From Candidatus Rubrivivax defluviihabitans (GTDB lineage Bacteria; Pseudomonadota; Gammaproteobacteria; Burkholderiales; Burkholderiaceae_C), in contig JADJMW010000011.1 in NCBI GenBank assembly GCA_016709385.1, positions 186,001 to 250,000 on the forward strand: a stretch of DNA of 64,000 bases, read 5' to 3'. This document shows positions 30,106-38,434 of this stretch, in pieces. The translations under genes and the position numbers were made by a program. The notes under the pieces are model-generated. The model saw only the letters and a list, made by a program, of their open reading frames with translations, was not told the origin of the DNA and did no database searches. The stretch's first letter is position 1; each line of letters opens with the position of its first letter.

Positions 30106-31276
30106 CCTGACGCAGTGGCTGCTGGCGCTGTACCCCGAGGAACTGGGCTTCCTGCGCGTCTTCCAGTACCTGACCTTCCGCGCCGTGCTGGCGGCGCTGA
30201 CCTCGCTGCTCATCGGCCTGGCCTTCGGGCCCTGGGTCATCCGCCGCCTCACCGAAATGAAGATCGGCCAGCCGATCCGCGAATACGGCGTGCAGGCCCA
30301 TCTGGAAAAGCGCAATACGCCGACCATGGGCGGTGTGCTGGTGCTGATCGGCATCGGCGTGTCCACGCTGCTGTGGTTCGACTGGACGAACCGCTTCGTC
30401 TGGGTGGTGATGCTGGTGACCTTCGGCTTCGGCGCCATCGGCTGGGTCGACGACTGGCGCAAGGTGGTGCGCAAGGACCCCGAGGGCATGCGCTCGCGCG
30501 AGAAGTTCTTCTGGCAGAGCCTGATCGGCATCGTCGCCGCGCTGTACCTGGTGTTCAGCGTGGCCGAGACCTCCAACCTGCGCGTGCTGGAACTCTTCCT
30601 GCGCTGGGTGACGAGCGGCTTTTCCACCGAGCTGCCGCCGCGTGCCGACCTCATGGTGCCCTTCTTCAAGAGCATCAGCTATCCGCTGGGCGTCTACGGT
30701 TTCATCATCCTGACCTGGTTCGTGATCGTCGGTGCCAGCAACGCGGTGAATTTCACCGACGGGCTGGACGGCCTGGCCATCATGCCGGTGGTGCTGGTGG
30801 GTTCGGCGCTGGGGGTCTTTGCCTACGTCACCGGCAACGCGGTGTTCTCGCGCTACCTGCTGTTTCCGCACATCCCGGGGGCCGGCGAACTGCTGGTGTT
30901 CTGCTCGGCGATGGCCGGTGCCGGGCTGGCCTTCCTGTGGTTCAACACCAAGCCGGCGCAGGTATTCATGGGCGACGTGGGCGCGCTGGCACTCGGCGGC
31001 GCCCTGGGCACCATCGCCGTCATCACGCGCCAGGAAATCGTGCTCGGCATCATGGGCGGCGTCTTCGTCGCCGAGGCGCTGAGCGTGATGATCCAGGTCG
31101 GCTGGTTCAAGTTCACCAAGAAGCGCTACGGCAGGGGCCGGCGCATCTTCCTGATGGCGCCGCTGCACCACCACTTCGAGAAGAAGGGCTGGGCCGAGAC
31201 GCAGGTGGTGGTGCGTTTCTGGATCATCACCATGCTGCTGTGCCTGGTGGGGCTGGCGAGCCTGAAGCTGCGGTGA
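30095..31276 (+). CDS. mraY: Phospho-MurNAc-pentapeptide translocase MraY
   Basis: MraY is the integral membrane enzyme forming lipid I from UDP-MurNAc-pentapeptide and undecaprenyl phosphate. The 393 residues have about ten helices and the signatures Asn-Thr-Pro-Thr-Met-Gly-Gly (about 70-76), Asn-Phe-Thr-Asp-Gly-Leu-Asp-Gly-Leu and Ala-Pro-Leu-His-His-His-Phe-Glu near the end. About 30 residues longer than E. coli MraY, as usual for betaproteobacteria. ATG 30095 gives the expected short N-terminus; an ATG 12 bases upstream is possible. Confidence 0.96.
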   Translation: MLLSLTQWLLALYPEELGFLRVFQYLTFRAVLAALTSLLIGLAFGPWVIRRLTEMKIGQPIREYGVQAHLEKRNTPTMGGVLVLIGIGVSTLLWFDWTNRFVWVVMLVTFGFGAIGWVDDWRKVVRKDPEGMRSREKFFWQSLIGIVAALYLVFSVAETSNLRVLELFLRWVTSGFSTELPPRADLMVPFFKSISYPLGVYGFIILTWFVIVGASNAVNFTDGLDGLAIMPVVLVGSALGVFAYVTGNAVFSRYLLFPHIPGAGELLVFCSAMAGAGLAFLWFNTKPAQVFMGDVGALALGGALGTIAVITRQEIVLGIMGGVFVAEALSVMIQVGWFKFTKKRYGRGRRIFLMAPLHHHFEKKGWAETQVVVRFWIITMLLCLVGLASLKLR

Positions 31277-31283
31277 GCGCGAC

Positions 31284-32848
31284 GTGAATTTCCTGCGCGA
31301 CCTTCCGGTCCTCGTCCTCGGCCTTGGCGACAGCGGCCTGGCGATGGCGCGCTGGTGCGCGCGCTGCGGCGCCGAGGTCACGGTCTGGGACTCGCGCGAG
31401 AACCCGCCGCAGGCGTGCGCTGACGCCCCAGCGCGCGCCGATGCTGCCGCTGCGGGGGGGGGAGGGTCGGCCGCGCCGCAGGCGGGCGGGTGACCGGCCG
31501 CGCGGCGCGGCTGATCCTCAAGAGCCCCGGCCTTTCGCCGCACGACCCGCTCGTCGCTCCGCTGCTCGAAGAGGCCCGCGCGGCGGGCATCGCCGTGCTC
31601 GGCGAGCTCGATCTCTTCGTGCGCGCGCTGGCCGATCTGCAGGCCGAGCGCGGCTACCGGCCGCAGCTGCTGGCCGTCACCGGCACCAACGGCAAGACCA
31701 CCACCACCGCGATGACCGCCTTGCTGGTCGAGCGCGCCGGGCGCAGCGTGGCCATGGCCGGCAATATCGGCCCCACGCTGCTGGACACGCTGGCGGCGCG
31801 GCTGTCGGACCTGCCTGCGGTGTGGGTGCTGGAGCTGTCCAGCTTCCAGCTCGAAGGGGGCGGCCACGGCGTGCGCGGCTTCGAGCCCGACGCCGCCGCG
31901 GTGCTGAACCTGACGCAGGACCACCTGGACTGGCACGGCTCGATGGCCGCCTATGCCGCGGCCAAGGCGCGCATCTTCGGCAGCCGCGCGGTGATGGTGG
32001 TGAATGCCGACGACCCGCAGGTGATGGCCATGGTGCAGACCACGGCACCCGCACCGCTGCCCGGCAAGGCTCCCAAGGGCAAGAGCAAGCCGGTCGAACG
32101 CAGCGTGCTGCGCTTCGGCCTGCAGGCGCCGCAACGGCCGGGCGATTTCGGCCTGGTGGTCGAGAACGGCATGGCCTGGCTGGTGCGCGCCCTGCCACCC
32201 GACGAGACGGTGAAGCGGCCGCGCCGCGGCACCGCCGAAGAGCCCGAGGACATCCACCTGCAGCGCCTGATGCCCGCCGACGCGCTGCGCGTGCGCGGCC
32301 GCCACAACGCCGCCAATGCGCTGGCGGCGCTGGCGCTGGCCAGCGCCATCGGCTGCCCGCTGGCACCCATGCTGCACGGCCTGCGCGAATATGCCGGCGA
32401 ACCGCACCGCGTGCAGTTCGTCGCCACGGTCGACGGCGTCGAGGCCTTCGACGACAGCAAGGGCACCAACGTCGGCGCCACCGTGGCCGCGCTCGACGGC
32501 CTGGGCGCCGACAAGGCACCGTCCAGGCTGGTGGTGATCCTGGGCGGCGACGGCAAGGGTCAGGACTTCACGCCGCTGACCGCACCGTTGGCGCGCCACG
32601 CCCGCGCCGTGGCCACGCTGGGCCGCGACGCGGCGGCCATCGAGGCGGTGATCGAGGGCGTGCCGTTCCAGCGCCATGCCACGCTGGAGTCCGCCGTGGC
32701 CTGGTGCTTCGAGCAGGCCCGCCCGGGTGACGCGGTGCTGCTGAGCCCGGCCTGCGCCAGCCTGGACATGTTCCGCAACTACGGCCACCGCGCCGAGGTC
32801 TTCGTGCAGGCCGTGCAGGCACTGGCCCACGAGCGGGGGCAGGCATGA
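31284..32848 (+). CDS. murD: UDP-MurNAc-L-alanine:D-glutamate ligase MurD, reading frame interrupted
   Basis: MurD adds D-Glu to UDP-MurNAc-L-Ala. The N-terminal UDP-binding segment (Leu-Val-Leu-Gly-Leu-Gly-Asp-Ser-Gly-Leu-Ala, ending Asp-Ser-Arg-Glu-Asn-Pro-Pro) starts at ATG 31284 and runs to a stop at 31493. The rest, from Leu-Ile-Leu-Lys-Ser-Pro-Gly through the ATP loop Thr-Gly-Thr-Asn-Gly-Lys-Thr-Thr to the C-terminus, lies in the -1 frame up to 32848. The break falls between 31410 and 31490, which holds a run of nine G (31454-31462). With one added base the product would be 521 residues. Initiation at GTG 31490 would lose the substrate-binding N-terminus. MurD is essential, so a sequence error is likely. 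Confidence 0.88.
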
Positions 32849-34098
32849 ATGCGCGTCTGGCGGCCGTGACGCAATGGTGGCCCTGGCGCCGCGGCGCGCG
32901 CGAAGACGCCGGCCCGCTGCCGGTGCGCGACAACATCGAGATCGGCGGCAGCCGGCCGGTGCGGCTGTCGGCTTTCGACCAGCCGTTGGTGGCGGTGGTG
33001 GGTGTGCTCGTGCTGCTGGGCGTGGTGATGGTCTATTCGGCATCGGTGGCGCTGCCCGACAACCCCAAGTTCGCCAACTACACGCAGACCTTCTTCCTGC
33101 AGCGCCACCTGCTGGCGCTGGCCGTCGCCTTCGTGGCCGCGCTGCTGGCGGTTCAGGTGCCGATGTCGGTGTGGGAGAAGCAGGCACCGTGGATCTTCGT
33201 CGTCTCGCTGATCCTGCTCGTGCTGGTGCTGGTGCCCTTCATCGGCAAGGTGGTGAACTTCTCGCGTCGCTGGATCCCGCTCGGCTTCATGAATTTCCAG
33301 CCCAGCGAGCTGGCCAAGCTGGCGGTGGCGCTGTACGCAGCCAACTACATGGTGCGGCGCATGGACGCGCGCGAGAATTTCTTCCGCGCCGTCACGCCCA
33401 TGGTGGTGGCGGTGGCCTTCGTCGGCCTGCTGCTGCTGCGCCAGCCCGACATGGGCGCCTTCATCGTCATCGCCACCATCGCCATGGGCATCCTGTTCCT
33501 GGGTGGCGTGAATGCGCGCATGTTCTTCCTGATCGCGCTGGTGCTGATCGCCACCTTCGCGCTCATCATCGCCTTCGACGACCTGCGCCGCGAGCGCATC
33601 CTGGCCTACCTGGACCCCTGGAATCCGAAATATGCGCAGGGCAAGGGCTACCAGCTCACGCATTCGCTCATCGCTCTGGGCCGCGGCGAGATCTTCGGCC
33701 AGGGCCTCGGCGCCAGCGTGGAGAAGCTGCACTACCTGCCCGAGGCGCACACCGACTTCCTGCTCGCCGTGATCGGTGAAGAGCTGGGTTTCGTCGGCGT
33801 GGCCGCCGTCATCGTGCTCTTCTTCTGGCTCACGCGGCGGCTGTTCACCATCGGCCGCCAGGCCATCGCGCTGGACCGCGTCTTCGCCGGCCTGCTGTGC
33901 CAGGGCATCGGCGTGTGGATCGGCTTCCAGGCCTTCATCAACATGGGCGTGAACCTGGGCGTGCTGCCGACGAAGGGCCTGACGCTGCCGCTGATGAGCT
34001 ATGGCGGCAGCGCGATCCTGATGAACCTGGTGGCCTTGGCGCTCGTGCTTCGCGTCGACATAGAGAACAGAGCACTCATGCGCGGAGGCCGTGCATGA
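32845..34098 (+). CDS. ftsW: Septal peptidoglycan glycosyltransferase FtsW
   Basis: FtsW is the SEDS-family polymerase that works with FtsI at the septum. The 417 residues have about ten helices and the SEDS motifs Arg-Arg-Trp-Ile-Pro-Leu-Gly (about 135-141), Gln-Pro-Ser-Glu and Pro-Glu-Ala-His-Thr-Asp-Phe. The N-terminal 45 residues are cytoplasmic and Arg-rich. It overlaps the murD stop and the murG ATG by four bases each. The reading frame is intact. Confidence 0.95.
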   Translation: MNARLAAVTQWWPWRRGAREDAGPLPVRDNIEIGGSRPVRLSAFDQPLVAVVGVLVLLGVVMVYSASVALPDNPKFANYTQTFFLQRHLLALAVAFVAALLAVQVPMSVWEKQAPWIFVVSLILLVLVLVPFIGKVVNFSRRWIPLGFMNFQPSELAKLAVALYAANYMVRRMDARENFFRAVTPMVVAVAFVGLLLLRQPDMGAFIVIATIAMGILFLGGVNARMFFLIALVLIATFALIIAFDDLRRERILAYLDPWNPKYAQGKGYQLTHSLIALGRGEIFGQGLGASVEKLHYLPEAHTDFLLAVIGEELGFVGVAAVIVLFFWLTRRLFTIGRQAIALDRVFAGLLCQGIGVWIGFQAFINMGVNLGVLPTKGLTLPLMSYGGSAILMNLVALALVLRVDIENRALMRGGRA

Positions 34099-35167
34099 GC
34101 CATCTGGTCATCATGGCGGCCGGCACCGGCGGTCACATCGTTCCGGGCCTGGCCGTGGCGCGCGAGATGCAGGGCCGCGGCTGGAGCATCAGCTGGCTGG
34201 GCACCACGCACGGCATGGAAAACCGGCTCGTGCCACCGGCCGGCATCCCGCTGGACACGATCGGCTTCTCCGGCCTGCGCGGCAAGGGCCTGGTGCACAC
34301 GCTCACCGGCGGCCTGCGCCTGCTCAAGGCCTTCTGGGACTGCCTGCAGCACCTGCGCCGCCGCGGTGCCGACGCGGTGCTGGGCATGGGCGGCTATGTT
34401 TGTTTTCCGGGCGGCATGATGGCCGCGCTGCTGGGCAAGCCCCTCGTGCTGGTGAATGCCGACGCGGCACTGCTGATGAGCAACCAGGCGCTGCTGCCAG
34501 TGGCCGACCGCGTGGCCTTCGGTTTCAGCGGCGAGGCCGCGGCGAAGACGAAAAACGCCGTCGTCACCGGCAACCCGGTGCGCAGCGAGATCGAGGGCCT
34601 GCCCGAGCCGGCGTCGCGCTACGCCGGACGCAACGGCCCGCTGCGCCTGCTGGTGGTGGGCGGCAGCCTGGGTGCACAGGTGCTCAACCGAACCCTGCCG
34701 CAGGCGCTGGCACTGCTGACACCGGCCGAGCGACCGCAGGTCACGCACCAGACCGGCGCGACCGAAGCCGAAGCCGTGCGCGCGGCCTATGCGCAGGCCG
34801 GCATCACGGCCGAGGTGCTGCCCTTCATCGAGGACATGCCGCAACGGCTGGCGGCCTGCGACCTGATGGTCTGCCGCGCCGGCGCCATCACCGTGAGCGA
34901 ACTTTGCGCCGCCGGCGTGCCGGCGATCCTGGTGCCGCTGGTCGTGAGCACCACCGCCCATCAGCGCGACAACGCGGCCTGGATGGCCGCCCAGGGTGCG
35001 GCGGTGCACCTGCCGCAGGGTGAACTGACGGCGCCAAGTTGGCCGAAACGCTGCGCGGTCTGGACCGCGCCGCGCTGCTGGCCATGGCCCAGCGGGCGCG
35101 GGCGCTGGCGCGACCGCAGGCCGCGGCGCGCGTGGCCGACGAGATCGAAAGACTGGTCCGCGCATGA
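34095..35167 (+). CDS. murG: MurG glycosyltransferase, reading frame shifted near the C-terminus
   Basis: MurG converts lipid I to lipid II at the inner face of the membrane. The N-terminal loop Ala-Gly-Thr-Gly-Gly-His-Ile-Val-Pro-Gly and the C-domain stretch with Arg-Ala-Gly-Ala-Ile-Thr-Val-Ser-Glu are clear. After about residue 314 (near 35036-35040) the frame is lost. One extra base there restores Leu-Ala-Glu-Thr-Leu-Arg-Gly-Leu and a stop at 35165-35167, overlapping the murC ATG by four bases like other dcw junctions, and gives 357 residues. As written, translation continues over murC to 35657. Where E. coli MurG has His-Glu-Gln-Asn, this protein has Asn-Ala-Asp-Ala. Confidence 0.9.
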
Positions 35168-36564
35168 AACACGCCATCAAGCACATCCACTTCGTCGGCG
35201 TGGGCGGCGCCGGCATGAGCGCCATCGCCGAGATCGTGCACGGGCTGGGCTATCGCGTCTCGGGTTCCGACCAGGTCGACAGCCACGTGACGCGCCGTCT
35301 GGCCGGCCTGGGCGTGCAGGTCTTCATCGGCCACGCCGCCGCGCACATGGCCGGCGCGCGGGTCGTCGTCACTTCCACCGCCGTGGCGGCCGACAATCCC
35401 GAGGTGCTGGCCGCGCGCGCGCAGCGCATCCCGGTGGTGCCGCGCGCGGTGCTGCTGGCCGAGCTGCTGCGCCTGAAGCAGGGCATCGCCATCGCCGGCA
35501 CGCATGGCAAGACCACCACCACCTCGCTGGTGGCCAGCGTGCTGGCCGAAGCCGGCCTGGACCCCACCTTCGTCATCGGCGGCGAGCTGGCGGCCACGCG
35601 GAGCAATGCGCGCCTGGGCACCGGCGAGCACATCGTCGTCGAGGCCGACGAAAGTGACGCCTCCTTCCTGCACCTGAACCCGGTGATCGCCGTCGTGACC
35701 AATATCGACGCCGACCACATGGAAACCTACGGCCACGACCTGCAGCGGCTGCACGGTGCCTTCGTCGACTTCCTGCACCGGCTGCCTTTCTACGGCCGTG
35801 CCGTGCTGTGCAGCGACGACGCCGGCGTGCGCGCCGTGCTGCCGCGCATCGAACGCCCCGTCACCACCTACGGCCTGGACAACGCTGCCGACCTGCGCGC
35901 GCTGCAGGTGCAGGCGCTGGAAGGCGGGCGCATGCAGTTCGTCGCCCAGCGCGCCGGCGCGCCCGACCTGCCGCTCATGCTGAACCTGGCCGGCGTGCAC
36001 AACGTGCGCAATGCGCTGGCCGCGCTGGCGGTGGCCGGCGAACTGGAACTGCCCGACGCCGCCGTGCAGCGTGCGCTGGCCGGCTTTGCCGGCGTGGGGC
36101 GCCGCTTCGAGCGCCACGGCGACGTGCCTGCGCAGGGCGGCGGCCGCTTCACGCTGGTCGACGACTACGGTCACCACCCGGTGGAGATGGCCGCCGTGCT
36201 GGCCGCCGCGCGCGGTGCCTTCCCCGGCCGGCGCCTGGTGCTGGCCTTCCAGCCGCACCGCTACACCCGCACACGCGACTGCTTCGCCGATTTCGTGGCC
36301 GTGCTGCAGCGCTTCGACGCCGTGCTGCTGACCGAGGTCTATGCCGCGGGCGAGGCACCGATCCCCGGCGCCGACGGCCGCACGCTGGCGCAGGCGCTGC
36401 GTGCGGCCGGCCGCGCCGACGTGGTCTTCGTCGACGACCTGGCGGCGTTGCCGCAAGCCATTCGCGATACCGCACGCGATGGCGACGTCGTCATCACCCT
36501 GGGCGCCGGCTCCATCGGCGGCGTGCCCGGGCAGTTGCGGCCGATGGCTCGGGAGGCGCGATGA
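35164..36564 (+). CDS. murC: UDP-MurNAc:L-alanine ligase MurC
   Basis: MurC adds the first amino acid of the stem peptide. The 466 residues begin Met-Lys-His-Ala-Ile-Lys-His-Ile-His-Phe-Val-Gly-Val-Gly-Gly-Ala-Gly-Met and include the ATP loop Gly-Thr-His-Gly-Lys-Thr-Thr-Thr (about 114-121), Glu-Ala-Asp-Glu-Ser-Asp and the C-terminal Asp-Asp-Tyr-Gly-His-His-Pro. Length and motifs are normal. It overlaps ddlB by four bases and, in the corrected frame, murG by four. Confidence 0.97.
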   Translation: MKHAIKHIHFVGVGGAGMSAIAEIVHGLGYRVSGSDQVDSHVTRRLAGLGVQVFIGHAAAHMAGARVVVTSTAVAADNPEVLAARAQRIPVVPRAVLLAELLRLKQGIAIAGTHGKTTTTSLVASVLAEAGLDPTFVIGGELAATRSNARLGTGEHIVVEADESDASFLHLNPVIAVVTNIDADHMETYGHDLQRLHGAFVDFLHRLPFYGRAVLCSDDAGVRAVLPRIERPVTTYGLDNAADLRALQVQALEGGRMQFVAQRAGAPDLPLMLNLAGVHNVRNALAALAVAGELELPDAAVQRALAGFAGVGRRFERHGDVPAQGGGRFTLVDDYGHHPVEMAAVLAAARGAFPGRRLVLAFQPHRYTRTRDCFADFVAVLQRFDAVLLTEVYAAGEAPIPGADGRTLAQALRAAGRADVVFVDDLAALPQAIRDTARDGDVVITLGAGSIGGVPGQLRPMAREAR

Positions 36565-37523
36565 AGACCGATGCCGGTTCGCTGGGCAAGGTGGCCGTGC
36601 TGATGGGCGGCAGCAGCGCCGAACGCGAGGTCTCGCTGATGTCGGGCCGCGGCGTGCTGGCGGCGCTGCGCTCGCTGGGCGTGGACGCGCACGCCTTCGA
36701 CCCCGCCGAGCGTGAACTCGGCGAGCTGAAGCGCGAAGGCTTCGTGCGTGCCTTCATCGCGCTGCACGGCCGACACGGCGAGGACGGCACCGTGCAGGGT
36801 GCGCTGGAACTGCTGGGCATCCCCTACACCGGCAGCGGCGTGATGGCCAGCGCCATGGCCATGGACAAGGTGATGACCAAGCGCGTGTGGGCCGCCGAGG
36901 GCCTGCCCACGCCGGCCTGGGTCTGGTTGTCGCCCGAGCAGCAGTCGCGCGCGGACGTGGTGGCCGTGCCCGATACGCTGGGGCTGCCGCTGATCGTCAA
37001 GCCGCCGCGCGAGGGCTCGTCCATCGGCATCACCAAGGTCGTGGGCTATTCGCAGATGCAGGACGCCGTGGCCCTGGCGGCCCGCTACGACGCCGACGTG
37101 CTGTGCGAGCAATTCATCGAAGGCATCGAGCTCACCTGCCCGGTGCTGGGCCAGGGCGCCACGGCGCGGGCGCTGCCGGTGATCCGTATCGACGCTCCCG
37201 GCGGCAACTACGATTTCGAGCATAAATATTTCAGCGACGACACCGGCTACCGCTGCCCGAGCGGCCTGAGCGCCGCCGACGAAGCCGAGGTGCAGCGCCT
37301 GACGCTGGCCGCCTACCGCGCGCTGGGCTGCCGCGGCTGGGGCCGCGCCGACCTGATGCAGCGCGCCAGCGACGGCGCCCTCTTCCTGCTGGAAATGAAC
37401 ACCAGCCCCGGCATGACCGGCCACTCGCTGGTGCCGATGTCGGCGCGTGCCGCCGGCCTGAGCTACGAGCAGCTCTGCCTGCACCTGCTGCAGCACGCGA
37501 GCCTGGACTCGCAACGCGGCTGA
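36561..37523 (+). CDS. ddlB: D-alanine--D-alanine ligase DdlB
   Basis: An ATP-grasp enzyme joining two D-Ala molecules for MurF. The 320 residues show the N-terminal Met-Gly-Gly-Ser-Ser-Ala-Glu-Arg-Glu-Val-Ser, Gly-Glu-Asp-Gly-Thr-Val-Gln-Gly, Pro-Pro-Arg-Glu-Gly-Ser-Ser and the metal-binding Glu-Met-Asn-Thr-Ser-Pro-Gly-Met-Thr near the C-terminus. The start at 36561 overlaps the murC stop (ATGA). Ten bases separate its stop from ftsQ. No vancomycin-type substitutions are apparent. Confidence 0.96.
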   Translation: MKTDAGSLGKVAVLMGGSSAEREVSLMSGRGVLAALRSLGVDAHAFDPAERELGELKREGFVRAFIALHGRHGEDGTVQGALELLGIPYTGSGVMASAMAMDKVMTKRVWAAEGLPTPAWVWLSPEQQSRADVVAVPDTLGLPLIVKPPREGSSIGITKVVGYSQMQDAVALAARYDADVLCEQFIEGIELTCPVLGQGATARALPVIRIDAPGGNYDFEHKYFSDDTGYRCPSGLSAADEAEVQRLTLAAYRALGCRGWGRADLMQRASDGALFLLEMNTSPGMTGHSLVPMSARAAGLSYEQLCLHLLQHASLDSQRG

Positions 37524-37533
37524 GTCCCTCGCC

Positions 37534-38409
37534 ATGAGCACGTCCACCACCACCCTCTCGCTGCCGCAGCGCCGGGCCCGACCCGCGAGGCCGGGGCGTG
37601 CGGCGCGCGTCGAGCTGCCGCTGGACGTGCGGCTGATGAACGGCGTGGCCACCGCGGTCTTCGCGCTGGCCGGTGCGGGGGTGCTGGCGGCAGGCGTGGC
37701 CTGGCTGATGCGCAGCCCCGTGTTTCCCATCCGCAGCATCCAGCTCGATGGCGACCTGGCGCGCAACAGCGTGCCCACCATCCGCGCCAACGCGGCACCG
37801 CGTCTGGCCGGCAATTTCTTCAGCGTCGACCTGCAGGACGGCCGCGCCGCCTTCGAGTCGGTGCCCTGGGTACGACGCGCCGTGGTGCGCCGCATCTGGC
37901 CCGACCGCTTGACGGTGCAACTGGAGGAACACCGTGCGGCCGCGTTGTGGGAAGGCGCCGAGGCCGACCGCAATGCCGACCGCCTGGTCAACGTCCAGGG
38001 CGAGGTCTTCGAGGCCAACGTCGGCGACGTGGAGGACGAACGCCTGCCCAGCCTGGCCGGGCCCGAAGGCAGTGCGGCCCGCATGCTTTCGCTGTACCAG
38101 CGCGTGCAACCGGCGTTCGCGCGGCTGGAGCTCAACGTCGAACGACTGCACCTGTCGGGCCGCGGCTCGTGGCGCGCCGAACTGGACACCGGCGCCACGG
38201 TGGAGCTCGGCCGCGGCAGTGAAGACGAGATCGTGGCGCGCACCGAGCGCTTCGTGCGCACGCTCACCCAGGTCACCGCACGCTGGCAGCAGCCGCTGGA
38301 ATATGCCGACTTGCGCCACGCCGAAGCTTATGCGGTGCGCCTGCGCGGCGTGAGCACCACCCCCCCACCCGCAGGCGGCACGGCGCCGCGTGTGGCCAAG
38401 ACAAACTGA
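37534..38409 (+). CDS. ftsQ: Cell division protein FtsQ
   Basis: FtsQ is a bitopic protein of the FtsQLB complex. The 291 residues contain an Arg-rich cytoplasmic tail, one membrane helix at about 37-59, a POTRA domain at about 67-140 (Phe-Pro-Ile-Arg-Ser-Ile-Gln-Leu-Asp-Gly) and the beta domain up to about 270, then a Pro-rich tail. Length is normal for the order. ATG 37534 follows the ddlB stop by ten bases. Twenty-five bases separate it from ftsA. Confidence 0.93.
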   Translation: MSTSTTTLSLPQRRARPARPGRAARVELPLDVRLMNGVATAVFALAGAGVLAAGVAWLMRSPVFPIRSIQLDGDLARNSVPTIRANAAPRLAGNFFSVDLQDGRAAFESVPWVRRAVVRRIWPDRLTVQLEEHRAAALWEGAEADRNADRLVNVQGEVFEANVGDVEDERLPSLAGPEGSAARMLSLYQRVQPAFARLELNVERLHLSGRGSWRAELDTGATVELGRGSEDEIVARTERFVRTLTQVTARWQQPLEYADLRHAEAYAVRLRGVSTTPPPAGGTAPRVAKTN

Positions 38410-38434
38410 GCGCACAGGCTCAAAGGAACAGCGC

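Noticed and set aside
30035..33187. Long minus-strand frame opposite mraY-murD-ftsW
   Set aside because: Antisense shadow of well-identified genes, with low-complexity composition.
34950..35657. MurG C-terminal extension over murC
   Set aside because: The extension is an out-of-frame reading of murC caused by the frameshift near 35037; the family C-terminus is in the other frame.
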